Below, one piece after another: positions 34,627-46,249 of a DNA stretch of 64,000 bases (positions within the stretch are counted from its first letter, which is position 1; every line of letters begins with the position of its first letter). Source of the stretch: Pseudomonadota bacterium (GTDB taxonomy: Bacteria; Pseudomonadota; Alphaproteobacteria; Rhizobiales; Beijerinckiaceae); NCBI GenBank assembly GCA_021813805.1, contig JAKAJL010000003.1, positions 62,001 through 126,000 on the forward strand, written 5' to 3'. Below the pieces are notes generated by a model. It made no database searches. It saw only the letters and a program-made list of their open reading frames with translations, and was not told the origin of the DNA. The position numbers were made by a program, and so were the translations under genes.

Positions 34627-35098
34627 CCATAACCCCAAGAAGCTGGAGACTTTTTGGATGAAATTATGGCTGAAAAACAAAATATTACAGCGACATCCGC
34701 GATTCATCGCGAATGGATTTCGCTCCAGGTCGTCGCCCGCCGAAATTTGGCGCCGGACAGCCGATCGGGCGAATGTTCCGTCTGCTTGACGGATTTCGCC
34801 GCGAAGCGACGCGACATCGTCAAGGCGCCGCCGATTTCTCGCCGCCCCGGCTATCGCAACGAACGCCGGCGGCCGCGGCTTCCAGCGCGTGCGTGGATGT
34901 TTCGCGTTGGTTGCGGGCAACACTATTATAAAAGTCTTGACGCCCCCGTCAGGCACATCATCCCACGGCCGCGACAGACCAGCTGATCGCCGAGCGGCCT
35001 CGGCTGGCCGTCCGGCCCCCTCCCCTTGCCTGCGTCGCTCCATTCGCCAATTATCCGAGCACTTTCGTGCTGCGCAACGCCAACAGGGGGCGAGAACC
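34627..35098. other. Gene-free stretch before the cation ATPase
   Basis: About 470 bases. The first 60 are AT-rich. A palindrome TGACG-CCCC-CGTCA at 34938-34951 follows the sequence ACTATTATAAAAG, a possible -10 region, and could be an operator for the ATPase gene. A 110-codon open frame (34654-34986) has weak coding character and no recognisable domain; I do not call it a gene. Confidence 0.45.
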
Positions 35099-37729
35099 AT
35101 GGACGAAGCGCCCGCGCCCCGCGCAAGCGCCGCGCCCGAAGCATGGCATACGCTCAGCGTCGCGGAAGTCGCGGCGCGGCTGGGCGTCGACCTCGACAAT
35201 GGCCTCTCCCGGAACGAGGCGATGCGACGGCTGGCGCGGGATGGCGCCAATGAAATCCGCGAGACGTCCGGCCGAGGCGTGCTCGCCATGCTGGCCGACC
35301 AGTTCAAGGATTTCATGATTCTTGTCCTGATCGTGGCGGCGATTGTCGCCGGCCTGATCAGCGAAACGAGCGACGCGCTGGTCATCCTCGCCATCGTCGC
35401 GCTGAATGGACTCGTCGGGCTTGTCGAGGATTTTCGCGCCGAGCGCGCCATCGCGGAGCTGAAAAAACTCGCCGCGCTCAAAGCCGTGGTGCTTCGGGAT
35501 GGCAGCCGTAACGCGGTTCCCGCGGCCGAAGTCGTGCGCGGCGACATCGTTCTGCTCGACGCCGGCGCCGCCGCGCCCGCCGACATGCGGCTGATCGAGG
35601 CGCCGGGCCTCAAGGTGGCGGAAGCGGCTTTGACCGGCGAATCGGCGCCGGTCGAAAAATGCGCCGAGACGCTCGCCGAGCCCGATCTCGCGCTCGGCGA
35701 TCGCGTCAACATGGTCTTCAAGAGCACGACCGCGACCTATGGCCGGGGCCGGGGGATCGTCGTCGCGACCGGCATGGAGACCGAGCTCGGCAGGATCGCC
35801 GGGGTCATGGAAAGCATCGCGCCCGCTCCGACCCCGCTTCAGAGGCGACTGGCCCAGTTTGGCCGCCAGCTCGCCATCGGCGTGATCGCGATCTGCGCGA
35901 TTGTCTTCGCCTTTGGCGTGCAGCGCGGCGAAGGCGCCCTGCTGATGCTGCTGACGGCGCTGAGCCTCGCGGTGGCTGCGATCCCCGAGGCCCTGCCGGC
36001 GGTCGTCACCGTGATGCTGGCGCTTGGCGCGCGGGCCCTGGCCGTCCGCAAGGCTTTGGCGCGACGGCTTGCGGCGATCGAAACGCTGGGCTCCGTCAGT
36101 TTCATCTGTTCCGACAAGACGGGCACGCTGACGCTGAACGAGATGCGCGTCGCGGAAGTTTTCGTCGATGGGCGCCGCGCGCCGGCCGCCGACATCGACG
36201 CCGCGCGCCCCGGCGACAGAAGGCTGATCGACGCCATCGCGCTGTGCAACGACGCCGAACGCGGAGGAAGCGACGGCGTCGGCGATCCGATGGAGATCGC
36301 GCTCTGGCGCATGGCCGCAGAAAACGGACGCGACAAGGAAACGCTCGAACGCGACGCGGCCCGGGTCAAGGAACTGCCCTTCGATTCACATCGAAAACGC
36401 ATGACGACCTTTCATCGCGACGGCGAAAGTTTCGTCGCCTTTACGAAAGGCGCGCCGGAAATCGTTCTTGCCCTCTGCATCGACGGAAAGGACGAACGCG
36501 CAAACCTACTTGCCGTCGCCGAAGCCATGGCGGCGGACGGGCTGCGCGTGCTCGCCGTCGCGGCCCGCCACTGGCCGGCGCTTCCGGATGGCTCCGACCC
36601 CGTGGAAATCGAAAGGGACCTGACCTTTCTCGGCTTCGTCGGGCTGTGGGACCCGCCGCGCCCCGAGGCGAAGGCCGCCGTGGCGGAATGCCGGGCCGCC
36701 GGCGTCACGCCGGTCATGATCACCGGCGACCATCCCGTCACCGGCCGCGCGATCGCTGTCGCGCTCGGCATGTTCGGTCCCGGCGACGAGGTGATGACCG
36801 GACAGGAGCTGCGCCGCCTCTCCGACGTCGAACTTGGCGACCGGATCGACCGGATCCGCGTCTTCGCCCGCGTCGATCCCGAACAAAAAATCCGGATCGT
36901 CGCCTCCCTCCAGGCCCGCGGCGAATTCGTCGCCATGACGGGCGACGGCGTCAATGACGCGCCAGCGCTGCTGCACGCCGACATCGGCGTCGCCATGGGC
37001 AGGACCGGCGTGGACGTCGCGCGCGAGGCGTCCGACCTCGTGCTGCTCGACGACAATTTCGCCACCATCGTCGGCGCCATCGCCGAAGGCCGCCGCATCT
37101 TCGACAATATCCGCAAATTCATCAGATATATCCTGACGGGCAACGGCGCCGAGATCTGGACGATTTTTCTGGCTCCTTTCTTCGGCCTGCCGATGCCGCT
37201 GCTGCCGATCCAGATTCTCTGGATCAATCTGGTCACCGACAGTTTGCCGGGCATTGCGCTCGCCGCCGAACCGGCGGAGGAGAACGTGATGCGGCGCCCC
37301 CCGCGCCCCGCCGGCGAAAGCATCTTCTCGCGCGGCATGGGATGGCATATCCTCTGGGTCGGGCTGGCGATGGGCGTCTTCACCTTGCTGGCCCAGACCG
37401 TTTCGATCCGTTTTGGCCATGGCCACCCGCAGACCATGGTCATGACCGTTCTGTCCCTGTCGCAGATGAGCCACATCCTTGCCATTCGCTCCGAGCGCCA
37501 ATCCCTGTTCCGGCAAGGACTGTTCACCAATACGCCATTGCTCGGCGCGGTTCTCCTGACCTTCGTCCTTCAGCTCGCGGTGATCTACCTGCCGAGCCTC
37601 AACGCGATCTTCAGGACATCGCCCTTGTCGGCGCTGGAATTCGCGACCTGCCTGGTTTTTTCAGCTCTGACCTTCTTCATGGTCGAAATTGAAAAATGGC
37701 TGACTCGGCGGGGTTGGATCCACAATTGA
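35099..37729 (+). CDS. P2-type cation-transporting ATPase
   Basis: An 876-residue pump of the Ca2+/Mg2+ (P2A-like) group. It begins at ATG 35099 with an N-terminal cation-ATPase domain (AWHTLSVAEVAARLGVD). Then come the TGES loop in EAALTGESAPVEK, the membrane-4 motif PEALP, phosphorylated Asp339 in CSDKTGTLT, KGAPE in the nucleotide-binding domain, GDGVNDAP near 615 and the C-terminal helices with LWINLVTDSLPG. The PEALP and NLVTD sequences fit calcium transport, but ion choice is not certain; in several bacteria such genes are hypoxia-induced. It is followed by a small membrane protein gene 12 bases later. Confidence 0.93.
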   Translation: MDEAPAPRASAAPEAWHTLSVAEVAARLGVDLDNGLSRNEAMRRLARDGANEIRETSGRGVLAMLADQFKDFMILVLIVAAIVAGLISETSDALVILAIVALNGLVGLVEDFRAERAIAELKKLAALKAVVLRDGSRNAVPAAEVVRGDIVLLDAGAAAPADMRLIEAPGLKVAEAALTGESAPVEKCAETLAEPDLALGDRVNMVFKSTTATYGRGRGIVVATGMETELGRIAGVMESIAPAPTPLQRRLAQFGRQLAIGVIAICAIVFAFGVQRGEGALLMLLTALSLAVAAIPEALPAVVTVMLALGARALAVRKALARRLAAIETLGSVSFICSDKTGTLTLNEMRVAEVFVDGRRAPAADIDAARPGDRRLIDAIALCNDAERGGSDGVGDPMEIALWRMAAENGRDKETLERDAARVKELPFDSHRKRMTTFHRDGESFVAFTKGAPEIVLALCIDGKDERANLLAVAEAMAADGLRVLAVAARHWPALPDGSDPVEIERDLTFLGFVGLWDPPRPEAKAAVAECRAAGVTPVMITGDHPVTGRAIAVALGMFGPGDEVMTGQELRRLSDVELGDRIDRIRVFARVDPEQKIRIVASLQARGEFVAMTGDGVNDAPALLHADIGVAMGRTGVDVAREASDLVLLDDNFATIVGAIAEGRRIFDNIRKFIRYILTGNGAEIWTIFLAPFFGLPMPLLPIQILWINLVTDSLPGIALAAEPAEENVMRRPPRPAGESIFSRGMGWHILWVGLAMGVFTLLAQTVSIRFGHGHPQTMVMTVLSLSQMSHILAIRSERQSLFRQGLFTNTPLLGAVLLTFVLQLAVIYLPSLNAIFRTSPLSALEFATCLVFSALTFFMVEIEKWLTRRGWIHN

Positions 37730-37741
37730 GGGCAGGCTCGA

Positions 37742-38014
37742 ATGGACGATCGCCCGTCGTCATCTTGGCTTGACAAACTGCGCGAACCGCGCAGGCGCTG
37801 GCTGCGCATTCCGATTGGCTTCGCGCTCGTCGCCGGAGGAATTTTCGGCTTCATGCCGCTCGTCGGCTTCTGGATGATCCCTCTCGGCCTGTCGCTGCTC
37901 GCGCTCGATTTTCCGGCCGTGGAAAAGGCCAATCGCTGGATCGGACGCAAGTCCAGGGACGCCGCGGCCCGCTTCCGGCGGCGCGACCGCCGCCCGCCGG
38001 AAAAATCAGAATGA
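37742..38014 (+). CDS. Small PGPGW-type transmembrane protein
   Basis: A 90-residue protein with two close hydrophobic segments (RIPIGFALVAGGIFGF and LVGFWMIPLGLSLLALDFP) and a strongly basic C-terminus (RRRDRRPPEK). The build with GG-x2-G-x6-P and a P-L-G-L end resembles the putative transmembrane PGPGW family. It follows the cation ATPase by 12 bases and is probably cotranscribed. A shorter, worn paralogue lies at 13423-13668. Its last nine bases overlap the convergent stress protein gene. The function is unknown. Confidence 0.75.
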   Translation: MDDRPSSSWLDKLREPRRRWLRIPIGFALVAGGIFGFMPLVGFWMIPLGLSLLALDFPAVEKANRWIGRKSRDAAARFRRRDRRPPEKSE

Positions 38015-38833
38015 ATAAAGCACCGGAACTCTTGCCTCGTTCAGCATCACATTGGTCGCGCCGCCGATCACCAACTCCATGAGGCGGGAATGGGCGTAGG
38101 CGCCCATCACCAGCAGGCTGACCGGCATGGAGCCTATATGCTGCATCAAGGTTCTGCCGGCTTCGGCGCCGATGAAGGGAAGGTTGGCGACGCTGACATG
38201 AGCGCCGTGGCGGCTCAGGCGGCGCGCGAGCTCCGCGCCACGGACGTCGTCCACGTCGTCGGTGACGCAGACCACCTCGACACGATCCGCTTTTTCGAGC
38301 AATGGCATGGCGTCCGTGACCGCGCGCGCCGCCCTCGCCCCGCCGTCCCAGGCGACGACGACATTTTTCAGCGCCGGGCCGGCGTCCCATTCCTGGGGAA
38401 CGACGAGAACGGCGCAGCCGGAACTGAACAGAACTTTTTCGATCAGCCTCTGCTCGGCGAGCAGGACGCCCTTCGCCTGAGCGACGATGACGAGATCGCA
38501 CAGGCGCGCCGCGGCGCAGAAGGCCGTTCCGGCCTCGTCGGCGGCGAGTTGGACGATCGCGCAATCTATATTGACCCCCGCGAGGCGCGCCGCGGTTTCG
38601 ACATGGCCGCCAAGGCTTTTCGCCTTGGCGAGGCGTTCGTCGTTGATTTCGGCGACGATGGCGTTGGCCAGAGGCAGTAGGGGAATCCCGGGGAGATCGA
38701 CGCGTTGCGCGTTCGCCAGCACCGAAAGATGCGCGCCTTCGCGCCGCGCGAATTCGATCGCATGGTCGATCACCGCCTCCGCCTGCGGATTTTCATTCAC
38801 GGTCAGGAGCAGCTGGATGGTCTTGTACGCCAT
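38006..38833 (-). CDS. Tandem universal stress protein (UspA family)
   Basis: A 275-residue cytosolic protein with two Usp domains. The first starts TIQLLLTVNENPQAEAVIDHA; the second starts LKNVVVAWDGGARAARAVTDA and ends with GSMPVSLLVMGAYAHSRLMEL and a final GGATNVMLNEARVPVLYSF, in which G-x2-G-x9-G-type ATP contacts are partly kept (GGAT). Tandem Usp proteins are often induced under low oxygen in alphaproteobacteria. I chose ATG 38833 (MAYKTIQ); the frame is open upstream. Convergent with the small membrane protein gene. Confidence 0.9.
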   Translation of the reverse strand: MAYKTIQLLLTVNENPQAEAVIDHAIEFARREGAHLSVLANAQRVDLPGIPLLPLANAIVAEINDERLAKAKSLGGHVETAARLAGVNIDCAIVQLAADEAGTAFCAAARLCDLVIVAQAKGVLLAEQRLIEKVLFSSGCAVLVVPQEWDAGPALKNVVVAWDGGARAARAVTDAMPLLEKADRVEVVCVTDDVDDVRGAELARRLSRHGAHVSVANLPFIGAEAGRTLMQHIGSMPVSLLVMGAYAHSRLMELVIGGATNVMLNEARVPVLYSF

Positions 38834-39069
38834 GCAAGGATCTTTTTCCCGATCGGAGCGTCCGCCCGATCTTCGGCCCATCATAAAGCCGGTCCGCCCG
38901 TCGGCAAGATCGCGCCGGACCCTTTCTGTCGGGCGTTCCAAACCACGGAGCCAATCCGGCGAAAGCTGCACGGGTGGCCGCCACAGATTCGGCGTGAATG
39001 AGGCCGAAACTTCTACGCCGTTTCGGATTCCCCCGAGCGGACATTTCCACTGGGCGCGAGGACAGAATC

Positions 39070-39252
39070 ATGCAGGAAATCGACATTCAGGATTATGCGC
39101 GCCGGCTTTTCGAAGCCCATGGCGACAAGGCCATCGCCGAGGCCGCGCAGAAGGCGCGCGCCCATGAAGAAAAACACGAGCGCGAAGAGGCCAAGACCTG
39201 GCGGCATATCGAGGCCGCGATCAAGCTGTTGAGTGGTCCGCACGCCAGCTGA
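39070..39252 (+). CDS. Conserved small alphaproteobacterial protein
   Basis: A 60-residue acidic helical protein: QDYARRLFEAHGDKAIAEAAQ followed by KARAHEEKHEREEAKTWRHI and the end AIKLLSGPHAS. Small proteins of this pattern (YAxxLxxAHGxKAxAEAAQ and a W-x2-I core) are common in alphaproteobacteria near stress genes, without known function. The start at 39070 is chosen from the pattern; the frame is open to 38998. It lies after the divergent universal stress protein gene, separated by about 235 bases. Confidence 0.7.
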   Translation: MQEIDIQDYARRLFEAHGDKAIAEAAQKARAHEEKHEREEAKTWRHIEAAIKLLSGPHAS

Positions 39253-39369
39253 GCCGGACGGTCGGGAAGACCGCCAGAAAGCCCAAGCCATTCCGTCGTT
39301 GCGGCAGCGAAGCGAGGCGAAAACGTCGCGGGAAGCCATGAATTCCCGCGGAGAGATCGACATAGCGAA

Positions 39370-39695
39370 ATTTCAACGAATGTCGGGCCGCCCATGGCCC
39401 GGCGCGAGCGCCCGGCCTTGACGAACTGAAGACGCTTGGTCACGAAATCCGGTTGTCGCCGCCAGCCTCTGTGAAGCCGCATGTGAAGCGCGGCAAGACC
39501 GACGCGGCGGACGCCGAGGCGATTTGCGACGAGATCACTCGTCCCACGACGCCGTTTTGTCGCCTCAAGAGCGCCGACCAGCAGGCGCCGCTCACACCGC
39601 ATAAAGCCCGTGAACATCTGGCATGGCGACGGGTCATGCCGACGAATACAGTCCGGGCTCATCTGGCGGAACATGGCAAACGCGTCCATGCCTGA
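39370..39695 (+). mobile_element. IS110-family transposase remnant
   Basis: In one frame this stretch reads like the N-terminal catalytic region of IS110 transposases: NECRAAHG, ELKTLGHEIRLSPPASVKP, then VKRGKTDAADAEAICDEITRP and SADQQAPLTPHKARE, up to HLAEHGKRVHA and a stop. The DEDD-type aspartates of KTDAADAEAI are visible. Only about 105 of the usual 330-400 residues are left, without start and C-terminal serine domain. It sits in the 530-base gene-poor gap 39253-39784, so an element was inserted here and mostly lost. Confidence 0.75.
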
Positions 39696-39784
39696 CGGCC
39701 ACTCTTTCATCGACCTTTTCTGAGCGGAACCGCCGCCACGCTGAGATCGTTCTTGGTTTGCTGGGTCCATCGCTGAACGCCTTT

Positions 39785-40387
39785 TCAGTTTGCGTCGTTG
39801 CGCGCGCGTCTGTGGAAGGCCTCCGGCGTATCGAGGTCCAGCAAAACCCCGTCGCTTGCCCACTCCACCTCGGCGACGAAGGCGGACTGTGCTTCGAGCA
39901 GGTTTCTGGCGCCGGCGTCGCCCTTGGCCTCCTGCAAGATCTGCGGGAAAAATTTGCGCCCCCACAACACCGGATGGCCGCGGCGCCCTTGGCGTTTGGG
40001 GACGACGATCGACAGCCCGGCCTCGGGGTCGAAAGCCGCGACCATGCGGTCGATCAGTGCGGGCGGGATGTCGGGCATGTCGCCGAGGAAGATCATGGCG
40101 CCGTCGATGTCGCGGGGCAGCGCCGCCAGGCCTGCCTTGAGCGAGGTCGAAAGTCCGTCGGCGAAGTCTCCGTTGACGACGAAGCGCGCCGGCGCGCCCG
40201 ACAAGGCCGCGCGCACTTTCTCGGCCTCGTGGCCGAGGACGACCGTCGCTGCGACAAGACTCGAAGCCGCGATGGCGTCGAGGACGTGACGGATCAGCGG
40301 CTTGCCGTCGAGCGAAAGGGTGAGCTTGTTGACGCCCATGCGCCGCGAAACGCCGGCGGCCAGCACGACAGCGGCGATGCGCGTCAT
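39785..40387 (-). CDS. mocA: MocA-like molybdenum cofactor nucleotidyltransferase
   Basis: A 200-residue NTP transferase. The N-terminal nucleotide loop is VLAAGVSRRMGVNKL; further motifs are LDGKPLIRHVLDA, LGDMPDIPPALIDRM and GRRGHPVLWG. This is the MocA/MobA-like group that attaches CMP to molybdopterin for xanthine-oxidase-family enzymes. It is the last gene of iorA-iorB-xdhC-mocA, overlapping xdhC by four bases (ATGA), which supports a role in making the cofactor of the IorB enzyme. The C-terminus (GVLLDLDTPEAFHRR) is typical. Confidence 0.88.
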   Translation of the reverse strand: MTRIAAVVLAAGVSRRMGVNKLTLSLDGKPLIRHVLDAIAASSLVAATVVLGHEAEKVRAALSGAPARFVVNGDFADGLSTSLKAGLAALPRDIDGAMIFLGDMPDIPPALIDRMVAAFDPEAGLSIVVPKRQGRRGHPVLWGRKFFPQILQEAKGDAGARNLLEAQSAFVAEVEWASDGVLLDLDTPEAFHRRARNDAN

Positions 40388-41423
40388 TCCGCCGCCGCGT
40401 CCAGTCGAGCTGGCGACGCAAGGCGCAAGGCCTCAGTCATCTCCGCGGCGATGGCGATGGCGATTTCCGCGGGCGTTGCGGCGCCGATGGCGAGCCCGAC
40501 CGGGCCGTGCAGGCGTGCGAGAGCCGATTCCGCGACGCCGTGGGCCGCCAGCCGAGCGCGGCGCTTTTCCGCCGAGGCGCGCGACCCCAACGCGCCGACA
40601 TAAAACGCCGGGCTGTTCAACGCCGTGCGCAGCGCGGGGTCGTCGATCCGCGCTTCATGGCTCAAGGCGACAAGCGCGGCGCGCGCATCCGGCGGGCTCG
40701 CGGCCAGGACCTCCTCGGGCCATGCGCGCTTCAGCTTCGTTCCGGGAAATCGTTCTGGATCGGCAAAGGCGGCGCGCGGGTCGATCACGGTCACGTCATA
40801 GCCGGCAAGTCTGGCCATGGGCGCGAGCGATTGGGCGATATGCACGGCGCCGACGATCAGCAAGCGCGGCGGCGGACGCCAGAACTCAAGGAAGTGAACC
40901 CCGCCATGCGTCTCGATGAGCATCGCTTTTCCAGCGCGCGCGGCGGCAAGAACAATGCCGCGGTCGGGCTCCTCCCAGCTGGCAATGGCCGAGTCCAGCG
41001 GGTGGCGCCGGCCGTCGCCCAGCGTGAGCAGCGTCGCCGACTCGTGGCCGGCGCGCGCCTGGTCGAGCAGCGCCTGGAGTTCGTCGATCTGGGCGAGGCG
41101 TTCGATCAAAATCCGGATGGTTCCGCCGCAGGTCAAGGCGGCGGACCAGATTCCCTCGGGATGGGCGCCGAACTGGCGCAGCGCCGGTCTTCCGCTGGCG
41201 ATCACTTCTTCGGCGGCGGCAAGGATTTCGCCTTCGACGCAGCCGCTCGACACCGAGCCGGCGAAGCGCCCGCCGGATTCCACTGCGAGACGCGCGCCGA
41301 CGGGACGCGGCGACGAGCCCCGGGTTGCGACCACCGTCGCCAGCGCCACGTTCCGTCCCTGCCGGGCCCAGCCCAGAGCTACGGCGAGAACTTCATCCGG
41401 ATCGTTCATGGCCGATGTCGATG

Positions 41424-41427
<4 letters not shown>
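40384..41427 (-). CDS. xdhC: XdhC/CoxI-family maturation protein
   Basis: A 347-residue accessory protein that inserts or sulfurates the molybdenum cofactor of xanthine dehydrogenase-type enzymes. The N-terminal XdhC_CoxI domain has [39 protein letters not shown] and [14 protein letters not shown]; the C-terminal Rossmann domain has [15 protein letters not shown] and [19 protein letters not shown]. The start is GTG 41427, which overlaps the iorB stop (GTGA). Its neighbours on both sides are its functional partners. Confidence 0.93.
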
Positions 41428-43607
<2,180 letters not shown>

Positions 43608-43610
43608 CGG

Positions 43611-44069
43611 TCACCCTCCCAGAAGCCGCGACGCTTCATGAACGGCGGCGCGGATGCGTCGATAGGTGGCGCAGCGGCAAAGATTGCCGCTCATAGCGTC
43701 ATCGATTTCGGCGTCGCTCGGCTTTTTCTTCGCGCTGAGCAAAGCGATCGCCGCCATGACCTGACCCGACTGACAATAACCGCATTGCGGCACGTCGAGC
43801 TTGATCCAGCTCTTCTGCACGGCTTGTGCGACTTCGCCCCGGACGCCCTCGATGGTGACGACCGCCTTGCCGGCCACATCGCCGACCGCCGTCTGGCAGG
43901 ACCGGGTCGGTTGTCCGTCGACATGCACGGTGCAGGCGCCGCATAAGGCCTGGCCGCAGCCATATTTGGCGCCCGTCAGGCCGAGATCGTCGCGAAGGAC
44001 CCACAGCAGAGGCTTGTCGGGGTCAGCCTCAATTTCGAGTGGCTCGCCGTTCAAAGTGAAGCGAATCAT
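43611..44069 (-). CDS. iorA: (2Fe-2S)-binding subunit, isoquinoline 1-oxidoreductase alpha type
   Basis: A 152-residue electron-transfer subunit with two [2Fe-2S] clusters. The plant-ferredoxin-type site uses Cys38, Cys43, Cys46 and Cys58 (KYGCGQALCGACTVH, TRSCQ), the second site Cys96, Cys99, Cys131 and Cys133 (PQCGYCQSGQ, NLCRCATYRRI). It has no signal peptide and is probably exported with the twin-arginine partner IorB. It is the first gene of the operon, three bases before iorB. Length is typical. Confidence 0.95.
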   Translation of the reverse strand: MIRFTLNGEPLEIEADPDKPLLWVLRDDLGLTGAKYGCGQALCGACTVHVDGQPTRSCQTAVGDVAGKAVVTIEGVRGEVAQAVQKSWIKLDVPQCGYCQSGQVMAAIALLSAKKKPSDAEIDDAMSGNLCRCATYRRIRAAVHEASRLLGG

Positions 44070-44484
44070 GAGGAGACCCCTGGTCGCAAAAAGGCGTGAT
44101 GGAACGCTGCGTCAGAATAGCGGAAAATGTGCCGCCGGCGAGGACGCCTGCGCAAGGTGCGGCTTTCGAAAAAACATAAAATTGATATCGACGCGACGAT
44201 TCAAGGTCGACGATCCTCAACGGGTTGTCCTTGTCGTTCCGGCCGAAAGAAGAGACCGACCGGCGCCGAAATTTGTCAAGGCGGCAAACTCATTGCGCGG
44301 ATTTTTGGGACTCCGTTTTGCGATATTCGGCGCCCGTTAGTATGGCGCATGTTAGAAAACATTACCAGAACACACTGCGCGGATTTTGCACGCCTGCACG
44401 CGCATTTTGTTGCACTGTTCCGCCTGCACATGCCGAGATGAAAAACGACACCATGAGACAAGATATTGAAATAATTTATGTTTA
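44070..44484. other. Gene-free stretch between the iorA operon and tRNA-Thr
   Basis: About 415 bases with lower GC than the surroundings. It must hold the promoter of the iorA operon on the minus strand. The word GCGCGGATTTT occurs twice, about 80 bases apart (near 44296 and 44376). Short frames that run through the tRNA are not genes. I see no terminator with a proper T tract after the tRNA. Confidence 0.45.
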
Positions 44485-44559
<75 letters not shown>

Positions 44560-44717
44560 TGATTTCGCCTCCGGCGTTTTTGGCTCGGGCAGGCGCGCGG
44601 TTTCTGCCATAGCGAAACCATCATGGCAAGCGCCAGTTTCGCTCGTTGCGCCCAATTTGTCGCAAATCTGCGCGAAAGGCTTGTTCGCCGCCTCTTTCCC
44701 GCATAAAAACGCCCGGC

Positions 44718-44903
44718 ATGAAGGATCATTCCAGGGACCCGGACGCCGAAGTCGCGCCGAAAAAGCCGGCGGCCGGCGTTTCCGCCGCCAAGCTCGCGGA
44801 AACGCGGCGGCTGGCAGAGGCCTTGCGCGCCAATCTGCGGCGGCGCAAGGAACAGACCCGCCAGCGCAAGGCCGGTGGCGACGCCGGTTCGCAGGACATT
44901 TGA
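44718..44903 (+). CDS. Small conserved protein upstream of murA
   Basis: A 61-residue basic protein with a helix [21 protein letters not shown] and low-complexity ends. Short proteins with the LAxALRxNLRRRK pattern are widespread in alphaproteobacteria and are commonly placed just before murA. It ends 34 bases before murA on the same strand, so it is probably cotranscribed. Function unknown. I chose ATG 44718; the frame is open further up without a ribosome binding site. Confidence 0.65.
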   Translation: MKDHSRDPDAEVAPKKPAAGVSAAKLAETRRLAEALRANLRRRKEQTRQRKAGGDAGSQDI

Positions 44904-44937
44904 AACATCCGGGCCAAAAGCCGCCCAGCGAGGAACA

Positions 44938-46236
<1,299 letters not shown>

Positions 46237-46249
46237 CTCCGCCGATCGC

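Noticed and set aside
34654-34986. A 110-codon frame before the cation ATPase
   Set aside because: No ribosome binding site, no domain, mixed composition; left as intergenic.
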